This document shows positions 8,489 to 17,057 of a stretch of DNA of 64,000 nt, in pieces. Both the position numbers and the translations under genes were made by a program. The DNA lies in the NCBI GenBank assembly GCA_017464565.1, contig JAFTZH010000035.1:85781-149780 (forward strand), given 5' to 3'. The notes under the pieces are model-generated. The model saw only the letters and a program-made list of their open reading frames with translations. It ran no database searches and was not told the origin of the DNA. Source of the DNA: Clostridia bacterium. Lineage in GTDB: Bacteria; Bacillota; Clostridia; Oscillospirales; CAG-272. Within the stretch, counting starts at the first letter, position 1, and every line of letters begins with the position of its first letter.

Positions 8489-9475
8489 TTATCTGTTGTC
8501 CTTTCCGTAAAACAAATCTCTATTCTTTGCCATATTCAAAAGCATAGCCGAAGTATTTTTAATCGAATCGGCGTTTGCCGAGCCGCGCGCTTTGATGATA
8601 GGCTTGCCCGCACCGAGAACTATTCCTCCGCCGAGCGAACTGAAATCGTATATACTCATAAGATACGACACGAGCTTCATAATTTCGGGATTGTTATTGG
8701 TCTTTGCGTACCTTACTATATCGGTGATTATCCTTCTTGCTATTCCCTCGGAGTTTTTGAAAACCTGATTTCCCGCAAATCCGTCGGCAACGAGAACGTC
8801 GCAGTCGCCCGAAAGCGCGTTGCTGCCCTCTATATTTCCGACGAAATTAAGACCGCTCTCCTTTTTGAGAAGCGCGTGAGTCTCTTTTACGAGCTTGTTT
8901 CCCTTCGTCTCCTCCGCTCCGTTTGAGAGAAGTCCTACCCTCGGGTTGCCGAGACCGTAATATTCCTTCATAAAATCAGAGCCCATATGAGCGAATTCCA
9001 CAAGCTGCGATGCCGTGCAGTCAATATTCGCGCCCGTATCGACGAGACAGGTGTATCCCCCTTTCTGCGCGGGAAGGATAGCCGCGAGCGCGGGTCTTTT
9101 AAGAACCTTCGCGGGAACGTAGCGAAGTGAGCCAGCAAGAAGCGCTCCCGTACTGCCGGCATTGATAAGTCCTATCATATCGTCTCTTTCGGCAAGCGCC
9201 GTAAGTGCCTTAACGAGCGATGAGTCGGTCTTTCTGAAAATAGCCTCCATAGGATTGTCGTAATTGGTTATCACTTCGGAAGCCGGCACCACCTCTACTC
9301 TGTCCGCCTCGTGCTCTAGCTCGGAGAGCTTTTGGTTTATCACGCTCCCGTCTCCAAACAGAACGACGCCAAGCTCCTCGTTTTCTCCAAGCGCCTTTAC
9401 GGCTCCTTCTATAAGCGTCTCGGGTCCGTTGTCGCTCCCCATTACGTCTATCGCTATCTTTAATAATTTACTCAT
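8489..9475 (-). CDS. plsX: Phosphate acyltransferase PlsX
   Basis: Converts acyl-ACP and phosphate to acyl-phosphate, the donor for PlsY in phosphatidic acid synthesis; it also runs in reverse to pass FakAB-made acyl-phosphate to ACP. 328 aa, normal. Diagnostic blocks are IAIDVMGSDNGPE at the start, LINAGSTGALLAG in the middle and VADGFAGNQVFK near residue 230. Its neighbours, DegV, a FakA-like kinase and an ACP, supply all partners for incorporating exogenous fatty acids. The usual partner fabD/fabK genes are not here. Confidence 0.95.
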   Translation of the reverse strand: MSKLLKIAIDVMGSDNGPETLIEGAVKALGENEELGVVLFGDGSVINQKLSELEHEADRVEVVPASEVITNYDNPMEAIFRKTDSSLVKALTALAERDDMIGLINAGSTGALLAGSLRYVPAKVLKRPALAAILPAQKGGYTCLVDTGANIDCTASQLVEFAHMGSDFMKEYYGLGNPRVGLLSNGAEETKGNKLVKETHALLKKESGLNFVGNIEGSNALSGDCDVLVADGFAGNQVFKNSEGIARRIITDIVRYAKTNNNPEIMKLVSYLMSIYDFSSLGGGIVLGAGKPIIKARGSANADSIKNTSAMLLNMAKNRDLFYGKDNR

Positions 9476-9511
9476 TATATCTATATCTCCTTATCTCTAA
9501 TTGCGTTCGGC

Positions 9512-11167
9512 TCATTCCAGCGCTATCAAATAATCGTATATCTGCTGTCCGCCGATATATACCTCAAGCGCGTGGTCGGGAAAGCGTTTCTCCAGAGTCT
9601 CGGTAAGCTCTGTTCTGTCGGATTCTGATACTCCCTCGCCCACGAAAAGCGTTATCAGCTCGCGTCCGTCAATATCCTCAACCGCCGAAAGCGTCTCGCA
9701 TACCGCGTCTGCCGCGCACTGCTTTGAGGTAACGAGCTTACCTCCGAGAATACCCACGTACTCGCCTTTTCTTACCTCTACTCCGCCGCATACAGAATCT
9801 CTCACAGCCGCGGTTATCTCTCCCGATACCACCGAGTCTTTGGCGGCGTTAAGGTCTGCCACCTGCTCGTCAAGGTCGGAGACCGACGCGTTGAATACCG
9901 ACAGAGCCGCATAGCCCTCGGGAATGGTTTCGGTTGGAATGACGGTAACCTTTCCGTCCTTCCAAAGCTCTGCCGCCTGCGCTGCGGTAAGCAGAATGTT
10001 TTTGTTGTTGGGCAGTACGAGGATATCGTCCGCGTTAAGCTCCTCGAAAGCGGACAGAAACTGCTCGGCAGACGGATTTCCCGTCTGACCGCCGCTTACT
10101 ACCGCATCCGCGCCGAGAGTTTTAAAGAGGGCGATCATTCCCTCTCCCGTAGCTACGGTAACGACTCCGTATCTCTTGCGGGGCTTTTTCTTTTTTTTCG
10201 ATTCCGAAAGCTTTTCCGAGTGCTGAAGCGACATATTTTCTATTTTGACGTTGAGAAACTCGCCGTATCTCTGGCAAAGCGTAAGCACACCGCTCGGAAC
10301 CGCCGTATGAGCGTGAACCTTTAGTATATCTCCGTCCTTCAGAGCGACGATAGATTCACACCCCATTCTCTCAAGCTCGGCTTTAAAGTCCTTCTCGTCA
10401 AACGCGGACGGCTCTCCCTTCGCGCGCTGAAGCCTAACGAGACATTCGGTACAGTATCCGTATTCGAGAACCGACTCGCTCGTAAACAAATCGTAATCTA
10501 TTTTCGCCGCGGTATCGTTCATATTCTCCGCTTCAAACACCACCTCGGCACCGTCACGCAAAGATTCGTACATTCCTTTCACTATACAGAGATATCCCGC
10601 TCCTCCGCTGTCTACGACGTCAGCCTCGGTAAGCACGGGAAGTATCTCCTTCGTCCGTTTCAGAGAGCGTTCCGCCTCCTCTGCGTTAAAGCACAAAAGC
10701 TCCTCCAGCGTTCCGTTTTCTCCGATTTTCTTCTTTGCGTACTCGGCGCTCTCTCTGAACACTGTAAGTATCGTTCCCTCCACGGGATTCAGAACCGCCG
10801 CGTAAGAGCGCTCCACGCCCGCCATATAAGCGTCGGCAAGCTCACTTGGCGTAGCCGTCTCTTTGTCGGAGAGGGCTCCGCACATACCCGCGAAAAACTG
10901 CGAGAGTATGACTCCCGAATTTCCCCGCGCACCGAGAAGCGAGCCCTTGGCAAATTCGCTTGCCACGTCTCCGAGCGTCGCGCCGTCGTCATTCGATATC
11001 TTGGCAATACCGCTCTCTATCGTTCTGCTCATATTCGTTCCCGTATCTCCGTCGGGGACGGGAAAAACGTTCAGATCGTTTATAGCCTTTACGTTAGTTC
11101 TTATTCCTTTCGCTCCGCCTATAAGTATTCGCCTGAGTGTACTTCCGTCAAGTTGTCTCGTTTCCAT
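9512..11167 (-). CDS. fakA: Fatty acid kinase, FakA/YloV-like (DhaL + DegV-like C-terminal domain)
   Basis: 551-aa ATP-dependent kinase that phosphorylates FakB-bound fatty acid. The N-terminal DhaL domain has VFPVPDGDTGTNM (residues 34-46, the Mg-ATP aspartates) and GARGNSGVILSQFFAG. The middle region shows YGYCTECLV and a His-rich segment (LKVHAHTAVPSG) typical of YloV proteins; the C-terminus is DegV-like. I use the ATG at 11165-11167, preceded by GGAG at 8 nt, rather than an in-frame TTG 15 bp upstream. It lies 29 bp after the TetR gene and 36 bp before plsX. Confidence 0.88.
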   Translation of the reverse strand: METRQLDGSTLRRILIGGAKGIRTNVKAINDLNVFPVPDGDTGTNMSRTIESGIAKISNDDGATLGDVASEFAKGSLLGARGNSGVILSQFFAGMCGALSDKETATPSELADAYMAGVERSYAAVLNPVEGTILTVFRESAEYAKKKIGENGTLEELLCFNAEEAERSLKRTKEILPVLTEADVVDSGGAGYLCIVKGMYESLRDGAEVVFEAENMNDTAAKIDYDLFTSESVLEYGYCTECLVRLQRAKGEPSAFDEKDFKAELERMGCESIVALKDGDILKVHAHTAVPSGVLTLCQRYGEFLNVKIENMSLQHSEKLSESKKKKKPRKRYGVVTVATGEGMIALFKTLGADAVVSGGQTGNPSAEQFLSAFEELNADDILVLPNNKNILLTAAQAAELWKDGKVTVIPTETIPEGYAALSVFNASVSDLDEQVADLNAAKDSVVSGEITAAVRDSVCGGVEVRKGEYVGILGGKLVTSKQCAADAVCETLSAVEDIDGRELITLFVGEGVSESDRTELTETLEKRFPDHALEVYIGGQQIYDYLIALE

Positions 11168-11196
11168 AAAATCTCCGTTCAAGCAGTTTACAATTT

Positions 11197-11739
11197 TTAT
11201 TTCAGCGCGGGTCGGCTTCGGTCTACGATGGACTCTATCATATTCATCGTATACTCGCTGACTTTGTCCGCGTCGTATTTTTTATCGGTAAGAACGTAAT
11301 CTTTCACTACGCGTACAAATCCTCCGATTATAAAGGAAAGCTTTACTCCGTCCTCAAGACTGCTTACCATATCGTCGTAAAATCCGTGAAGCCTTTCTTC
11401 AAGCTTAGCGCAAAGTACGTCGTGCTTTCCGCGGAATATTATCTTCAAATCCGAGGACTCGCGGTCAAGCGCGCCGAGAAGCCCCGCTATATAGGCTTTG
11501 GGGTCCTCAAATATCTTGTCCTTTGCCGAAAATCCCGACACTACCCTTTCAACAGCGTAATCGTCTATTTCGTTGGACAGCTCGGCAGAATCGGTATAGT
11601 GGTTATAGAAGGTGGTTTTGTTTATCATAGCCACCTCGCAGATATCCTTAACCTTTATCTTATCGGGCATAAGCTTTTCACGCAGCTTTAGAAACGCCGA
11701 TTTTATCTGATTTCGAGTTTTTACCATTCGCAAATCCAT
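11197..11739 (-). CDS. TetR/AcrR family transcriptional regulator
   Basis: 180-aa repressor-type protein. The N-terminal helix-turn-helix reads RNQIKSAFLKL, then IKVKDICEVAMINKTTFYNHY, the classic TetR recognition region. The C-terminal ligand domain is divergent. The start ATG (11737-11739) has GGAGG upstream; an in-frame TTG upstream lies inside that site. First gene of the operon that carries FakA, PlsX, DegV and ACP, with a consensus promoter at 11808-11836 and a perfect palindrome at 11787-11798, so autoregulation with an acyl-type effector is a reasonable inference. Confidence 0.87.
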   Translation of the reverse strand: MDLRMVKTRNQIKSAFLKLREKLMPDKIKVKDICEVAMINKTTFYNHYTDSAELSNEIDDYAVERVVSGFSAKDKIFEDPKAYIAGLLGALDRESSDLKIIFRGKHDVLCAKLEERLHGFYDDMVSSLEDGVKLSFIIGGFVRVVKDYVLTDKKYDADKVSEYTMNMIESIVDRSRPALK

Positions 11740-11786
11740 AACTACCTCCAAAACTAATTTTATGAACGATATCCAAAAAAAATAAT

Positions 11787-11798
11787 CAACTTTAGTTG
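11787..11798. promoter_or_regulatory. Palindromic operator candidate of the TetR-lipid operon
   Basis: CAACT-TT-AGTTG, a perfect 12-bp inverted repeat just downstream of the predicted transcription start, between promoter and tetR. Such a position suits a repressor site. It is short for a TetR site, which usually extends to 15-20 bp. Confidence 0.45.
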
Positions 11799-11807
11799 CA
11801 TAAATGT

Positions 11808-11836
11808 ATTATAGTCGATTTTTGTCGTATTGTCAA
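11808..11836 (-). promoter_or_regulatory. Consensus SigA promoter for the TetR-FakA-PlsX operon
   Basis: Minus strand TTGACA, 17-bp spacer, TATAAT: a perfect match, so strong unless repressed. Confidence 0.8.
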
Positions 11837-11850
11837 GGATAGTTTTAAAA

Positions 11851-11900
11851 AAAGTAAAAAAACCGCTTTTACTATCAGTAAACCGATAGTAAAAGCGGTT
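11851..11900 (-). terminator. Rho-independent terminator after pckG
   Basis: Perfect 16-bp stem AACCGCTTTTACTATC/GATAGTAAAAGCGGTT (11861-11900), followed on the minus strand by TTTTTTTAC. It lies 61 bp past the pckG stop codon. Confidence 0.88.
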
Positions 11901-11961
11901 ATTTTAATACCGTCCCGCATATTCGGGTTTTGCGCTAAACGGGACAGCCGATGTTTTTATC

Positions 11962-13743
11962 TTACGCCTTAAGTCTTGCTTCAAGAGCCGCAAGCTCGTC
12001 GTAAAGAGCCTGAGGAACTCTGTCTCCGACCTGTGCGTAGAACGCCTTGATATTCTCAACGTCCTCAAGCCACGACGCGGTATCTACCGTGAGAAGCTCC
12101 TTGATGGTGTCCACGGTAACGTCCTTCAGTCCTTCGATATTGATATCCTCGGCGTTCGGAACGTATCCGATAGGAGTAATCTTTGCGTCTACCTTGCCTT
12201 CGCAGCGGTCAAGTATCCACATAAGAACTCTCATATTATCTCCGAATCCGGGCCAGATGAAGTTTCCTTCGTCGTCGGTACGGAACCAGTTAACGTGGAA
12301 TATCTTCGGAGGATTGGGTATCATAGTACCCATCTTGAGCCAATGTGCGAAATAATCGCCCATATCGTAGCCTACGAAGGGTCTCATAGCCATAGGATCG
12401 CGGCGAACTACGCCGACAGCTCCCGCTGCGGCGGCAGTCGTCTCGGACGCCATAATCGAACCGACGAAAGCACCGTTCTGCCAGCTCGTTGACTGATATA
12501 CCAGCGGAGCGGTCTTAGCTCTGCGTCCGCCGAATACGATAGCGGAAAGAGGAACTCCCGCGGGATTATTGAATTCCTTGGAGATACAAGGACAATTGAT
12601 TGCTTTAGCGGTGAAACGGCTGTTGGGATGAGCGCCGCAGGTAGACTTGTCAGCCTTGTTGTACTTCGTGTAATCCCATACGTTACCCTTCCAGTCGATT
12701 GCGTTTGCGGGAGGATTCTTGTCGAGTCCTTCCCACCAAACGGTATTGTTCTCAAGGTTGTGAACAACGTTGGTGAAGATAGTATCTCTCATAGTAGTGT
12801 GAAGAGCGTTGGGGTTGGACTGCTCGTTGGTTCCGGGAGCAACGCCGAAGAATCCGTTCTCGGGGTTAACCGCCCAGAGTCTTCCGTCCTCGCCTACTCG
12901 GATCCAAGCGATATCGTCGCCTACGCACCAAACCTTATATCCCTTCTTGGAATAGAATTCCGGAGGAATGAGCATTGCGAGGTTGGTCTTACCGCAAGCG
13001 GACGGGAAAGCCGCGGAGATATACTTGGTTTCTCCGTCGGGATACTCAACGCCGAGAATGAGCATATGCTCCGCCATCCAGCCCTCGCTGCGTCCGATAT
13101 AGGAAGCGATACGAAGCGCAAAGCACTTCTTTCCGAGAAGAACGTTTCCGCCGTAGCCCGAGTTTACCGACCAAATGGTGTTATCCTCGGGGAAATGGCA
13201 GATATAACGGTTCTCTTCGTCTATATCCGCTCTCGCGTGAAGTCCCTTGATAAAGTCGCCGCTCTCTCCGAGCGCGTCAAGAACGTCGGTTCCCACGCGG
13301 GTCATAATAAGCATATTGAGTACGACGTAAATAGAGTCGGTAAGCTCTATTCCGTATTTAGCGAAGGGCGAGCCTACGATACTCATCGAATAAGGAATAA
13401 CGTACATAGTTCTTCCCTTCATTGAACCCTTGTAAAGCTTTCCGAGCTTTTCGTAGCACTCTTTGGGATCCATCCAGTTGTTGATGTTTCCCGCGTCCTC
13501 CTTCTTGGACGTACAGATGAAGGTTCTGCCCTCGACTCTCGCAACGTCGTTTACCGCCGTTCTGTGAAGATAGCAGTTGGGAAGAAGCTCTTCGTTGAGC
13601 TTGATCATCTCGCCCGTCGAACAAGCCTCCGCGCGAAGCGCCTCCGCCTGCTCCTCGGAGCCGTCAATCCAAACTACTTTGTCAGGCTGTGTCATAGCCT
13701 TCATCTCTTCAATCCAGCTAAGAACATACTTGTTTTTGGTCAT
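11962..13743 (-). CDS. pckG: Phosphoenolpyruvate carboxykinase (GTP)
   Basis: Interconverts oxaloacetate and PEP with GTP/GDP. 593 aa, the length of the GTP class (the ATP class is about 530). The P-loop is FPSACGKTNLAML with the reactive cysteine at residue 250, which is specific to the GTP enzyme. IVFGGRRAKTAPLVYQS and WFRTDDEGNFIWPGFGDNMRVL are also GTP-type blocks. In fermenters it often runs in the carboxylating direction toward malate and succinate. The ATG at 13741-13743 has AGAGGAG upstream; an in-frame TTG nine codons earlier lies before that site and is rejected. Monocistronic, with promoter at 13834-13862. Confidence 0.96.
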   Translation of the reverse strand: MTKNKYVLSWIEEMKAMTQPDKVVWIDGSEEQAEALRAEACSTGEMIKLNEELLPNCYLHRTAVNDVARVEGRTFICTSKKEDAGNINNWMDPKECYEKLGKLYKGSMKGRTMYVIPYSMSIVGSPFAKYGIELTDSIYVVLNMLIMTRVGTDVLDALGESGDFIKGLHARADIDEENRYICHFPEDNTIWSVNSGYGGNVLLGKKCFALRIASYIGRSEGWMAEHMLILGVEYPDGETKYISAAFPSACGKTNLAMLIPPEFYSKKGYKVWCVGDDIAWIRVGEDGRLWAVNPENGFFGVAPGTNEQSNPNALHTTMRDTIFTNVVHNLENNTVWWEGLDKNPPANAIDWKGNVWDYTKYNKADKSTCGAHPNSRFTAKAINCPCISKEFNNPAGVPLSAIVFGGRRAKTAPLVYQSTSWQNGAFVGSIMASETTAAAAGAVGVVRRDPMAMRPFVGYDMGDYFAHWLKMGTMIPNPPKIFHVNWFRTDDEGNFIWPGFGDNMRVLMWILDRCEGKVDAKITPIGYVPNAEDINIEGLKDVTVDTIKELLTVDTASWLEDVENIKAFYAQVGDRVPQALYDELAALEARLKA

Positions 13744-13833
13744 AATTTTTCTCCTCTTTTCTATGTTCAATTAAAAAATTTGAAACATTTTTAAGGCAGG
13801 TCCGTATAAATTCCAAACCGTAACCCATTTTAT

Positions 13834-13862
13834 ATTTTATCACTAATGAGTTGTTTTTACAA
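13834..13862 (-). promoter_or_regulatory. SigA-type promoter for pckG
   Basis: Minus strand TTGTAA, 17-bp spacer, TAAAAT, about 90 nt before the ATG. Moderate match. Nothing else was found in 13863-13986 except weak AT-rich sequence before the divergent ABC exporter. Confidence 0.5.
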
Positions 13863-13986
13863 GAGAAATTTTGTAATGGTTACATTTATTTAACAATTTC
13901 AATATACTTTATATACTATTTTTTATTAAAATGGTAACAGAATATGATTTAACCGATAAATCGCAAATATTAGTGGGATAACTGTT

Positions 13987-16308
13987 ATGGAATATTTGTT
14001 TGAGTACGTAAAAAGAAACACGAAATACGCCGCAAAAAGTGTATTCCTTAATTTCAAGGGATACATACCTTTTTTTGCGGCGCTGTTTATTATTCAATGC
14101 GTATTTTTTACCCTTTTTATAACCACCGCCACAAACGTAAGAAACACCGAGAACCAAATCACCGAAAATTTCGATTACGACGTGGTAATAAGCGGCTTGG
14201 ACTATAATCAGAGCATTGAGGTAGAAAGAAATCTTTATATACAATCCTTTATGAAAAAAAGGACGTTTGAAAGCTACCGTATAGAACAGGCCTCACTTGA
14301 GGAAGGCGGAGATTACAGGATTTACGTTCTTATGCGCGAGGACTCCGATTTAGAGGTGTTTATAGAGTACTATATAAACAATCCCCTCGGAGATGCGAAG
14401 AACGTGCGCGTCAGCACTACCCCGCTTTACAGCTACAAAAGCTCAAGCAATTCGTTTTCAGAATCCCCGCCGTTTATTCTGATTGCCGCCATATGCGCGG
14501 TCTCCGTCGCAGCAGTAATCGCCATATATTCGGTGCGTATAAATAACCAGAAATTTATGTACGGAATATACATAACCTTCGGCGCCGACCTCAAAAAGCT
14601 GATATCCACCGCGGTGTTCGAAATGATGCTTTTAGCTCTGCTCGCATTTCTCCCGTCCGCCGCGCTCACCTATCTGTTCGCGTATCTCGCCTACTCTCCC
14701 TTCGGAATAGCCCCCGTCGTAAAGGCAGAAATATTCATCAAGGTTCTCGCAAGCGTTCTCGTCGTATCGATCGCGGGCGCCTACCTTCCTATGAAAATGG
14801 TGTCGAGAAAAACGCCTCTGTCCCTTCTCTCCGCCGACGACAACTCTAACCTTTGCTCCTCCCCGGCGAAATCCGCGAAGATACTCGGCAAGGTATTTCC
14901 CAAAAATTACGAAATGCTATCTCTTTGGAGATTCAGAAAATATTACGTCAAGCTGCTGCTCAGCTCGGTAATATTCACGTCGGTCTTTATATGCGGATTT
15001 TATATTTCCGATATGTTCACGATGAATATCGAAGAGCCGGTAAAGGAATTCGTTATCACGAACTCTTCGGAGGCAAGCGAGGAAGAACAAGCTGACGATA
15101 TAGATTTTCTCTACGGAAAAATTTCCGAATACGACTTTGCGGACGGAATAACGTGGGACGTAAGCACTCCCGCTTCTCTTCTTAACTCCTTCGTTCTTAC
15201 GTCGAACGACAGCACCCGCAAAGCGTCGGGGCTTATAGCCTCTACCGTCAATATATCCTGTATCTCCGAGGAGATGCAAAGCGCGTACGAAGCATACGGA
15301 AGCGAGAATATCACGAGCGTTACCAACAGTATGAAATACGCGGCGTTCAACGAGACCTCTCTCTCGTATATCGAAAAGAATTTCGATATAGAAGGCGACC
15401 TTTACTCGATACTCGAGAATGAAAACACCGTTATCGTAAGCGAGGACGTATATAACTCGCAGAAATTCAGCTTCAAGGTCGGTGATAAGATAATAGTCGC
15501 AAAGCACCTTGAGGCTTACGCCGTTTACGACGGGGATTATTTTGATACCGTTGGCGTGCTTCAGCATTTGCTTGAAAAGCATTCTTATGAGTTTTACGAG
15601 TTTACCGTCGGAGCGGTCGTCAAGAACTACGGCGACAGTGAAGGATATTTCACCGTCGGATTCAGCGAGAGCGATTACTCGTCGGTAACGGGTGCCTCTT
15701 ATATACCGAAAACTATGAGTATACTCCTCTCTTCCGACGCCGACTCGGCGGACGCGGAAAAGCTTAACGACGAGCTTGTGTCCCTCTTCTATTATATGGG
15801 AAGCGATTACAGGCTTTCAAGAACCTACGAGATACTCGACAGGGATATCGTAAAACAGGAAAATCAGCGTGTTTTCGCGATACTTATTTCGTCTCTCGTG
15901 GTCGTTATGTCCCCCGTAGTCTGGTTCTTCTCGCAGACTATGTTTTTCAATAAACGAAAGAAAGAGCTTTTCGTGCTTCGGGCATTCGGCGCCAAGGAGG
16001 AAAGCATTTCGGGAATGTTCAAATATTCGGGTATAGTTATGTCCGCCGCGGGCTTTTTGCTCGCGACACTTATGAGTCTTCCCGCAAGCTATCTGATATA
16101 TATGACTATGAACACCTGGCTCCCCTCGCTGGGATTCTTCAATTCGGGTATCTATTATAAATTTTACCTGTCCCCCGCCGCTGTCACTATATGCGCTCTG
16201 CTCTCGGCTTCCGCGGGATTTTTGGCGGCTTGGATACCTTACAAATTAAGCGTAAGAAAAATGAACAAGGCTTATATCAAAAACGAATACGAAGGAAGTG
16301 ATGAATGA
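13987..16308 (+). CDS. ABC transporter permease, FtsX-like, two permease domains
   Basis: 773-aa membrane protein of the FtsX/MacB type. An N-terminal span (about 25-45) is followed by an extracytoplasmic loop, three spans (about 158-271), another N-terminal-type span (about 325-345), a large extracytoplasmic domain of roughly 280 residues, and three final spans (about 630-753). This is the tandem FtsX layout found in peptide-sensing or lipoprotein/antimicrobial exporters of Bacillota. The start ATG has only a weak GTGGGA site. It overlaps the ATPase gene by 4 bp (ATGA). No two-component system is next to it, so the substrate cannot be named. Confidence 0.85.
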   Translation: MEYLFEYVKRNTKYAAKSVFLNFKGYIPFFAALFIIQCVFFTLFITTATNVRNTENQITENFDYDVVISGLDYNQSIEVERNLYIQSFMKKRTFESYRIEQASLEEGGDYRIYVLMREDSDLEVFIEYYINNPLGDAKNVRVSTTPLYSYKSSSNSFSESPPFILIAAICAVSVAAVIAIYSVRINNQKFMYGIYITFGADLKKLISTAVFEMMLLALLAFLPSAALTYLFAYLAYSPFGIAPVVKAEIFIKVLASVLVVSIAGAYLPMKMVSRKTPLSLLSADDNSNLCSSPAKSAKILGKVFPKNYEMLSLWRFRKYYVKLLLSSVIFTSVFICGFYISDMFTMNIEEPVKEFVITNSSEASEEEQADDIDFLYGKISEYDFADGITWDVSTPASLLNSFVLTSNDSTRKASGLIASTVNISCISEEMQSAYEAYGSENITSVTNSMKYAAFNETSLSYIEKNFDIEGDLYSILENENTVIVSEDVYNSQKFSFKVGDKIIVAKHLEAYAVYDGDYFDTVGVLQHLLEKHSYEFYEFTVGAVVKNYGDSEGYFTVGFSESDYSSVTGASYIPKTMSILLSSDADSADAEKLNDELVSLFYYMGSDYRLSRTYEILDRDIVKQENQRVFAILISSLVVVMSPVVWFFSQTMFFNKRKKELFVLRAFGAKEESISGMFKYSGIVMSAAGFLLATLMSLPASYLIYMTMNTWLPSLGFFNSGIYYKFYLSPAAVTICALLSASAGFLAAWIPYKLSVRKMNKAYIKNEYEGSDE

Positions 16309-17012
16309 TGGATTACAGAAGAACCGTACTTACCGTCTCGGACGTTATCAAGCAATATAAGCAATACGACTGCGTGGTAACGGCGGTAGACCGCGCCACC
16401 TTCAGCATATACGAGGGTGAGTTCGTGGCGATAATCGGAGCGTCGGGTTCGGGAAAAAGCACTCTGCTTCATATATGCGCGGGGCTTGACAAGCCAAATT
16501 CTGGCAAGATATCGGTGCGCGGCACCGACATAACTTCCCTCTCCTCCAACGATCTGGCACAGTTTCGCGGAAAGCATATGGGAATGATATTTCAAAATCA
16601 CAACCTGATCCCACAGTTTACCGCGCTTGAAAATATCCTCGTACCTGCCCTTATGACGGACAAGCACGAAATAGCCTACGAGGAGACCTTGAAAAAGCTG
16701 GTTGAAACGCTCGATATAGGAGACAGGCTTCACCATCTTCCGAGCGAGCTGTCGGGCGGTCAGCAGCAGAGGGTCGCGATAGCGCGCGCGCTTATAAATA
16801 TGCCTCTTATAATTTTCGCGGACGAGCCAACGGGAAATCTTGACAGAGCCAACGCCGACGAGGTGCTGGAGCTGCTTCTCAAAACGCAGAAGCTTATGGG
16901 GCAAACGCTGATAATGGTAACGCACGATATATCAATAGCGGCAAAAGCCGACAGGATATTCAAAATGGATAACGGAAAGCTCTCGCCCGAGAGCAAAGCT
17001 TCGCTTAAATAG
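16305..17012 (+). CDS. ABC transporter ATP-binding protein (LolD/MacB type)
   Basis: 235-aa ATPase for the preceding FtsX-like permease. Walker A is GASGSGKST (residues 45-53), signature LSGGQQQR, Walker B LIIFADEPT followed by GNLD, and the H-loop MVTHD. GNLD after Walker B and the short length are typical of the MacB/LolD/FtsE subfamily. The ATG overlaps the permease stop codon; a second ATG follows directly and could be used instead. A terminator follows at 17018. Confidence 0.93.
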   Translation: MMDYRRTVLTVSDVIKQYKQYDCVVTAVDRATFSIYEGEFVAIIGASGSGKSTLLHICAGLDKPNSGKISVRGTDITSLSSNDLAQFRGKHMGMIFQNHNLIPQFTALENILVPALMTDKHEIAYEETLKKLVETLDIGDRLHHLPSELSGGQQQRVAIARALINMPLIIFADEPTGNLDRANADEVLELLLKTQKLMGQTLIMVTHDISIAAKADRIFKMDNGKLSPESKASLK

Positions 17013-17017
17013 ACGGT

Positions 17018-17057
17018 AACCGCCGATGCCCGTAAGCATCGGCGGTTTCTTGTTTTT
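17018..17057 (+). terminator. Rho-independent terminator after the ABC exporter
   Basis: 12-bp stem AACCGCCGATGC/GCATCGGCGGTT (17018-17047), then TCTTGTTTTT. It overlaps the 3' end of the convergent malQ by a few bases; on the minus strand there is no T-run. Confidence 0.85.

Noticed and set aside
13860..13986. Imperfect palindrome GTAATGGTTAC near 13874 as an operator between pckG and the ABC exporter
   Set aside because: The symmetry is weak in AT-rich DNA and does not overlap the core promoter elements convincingly.
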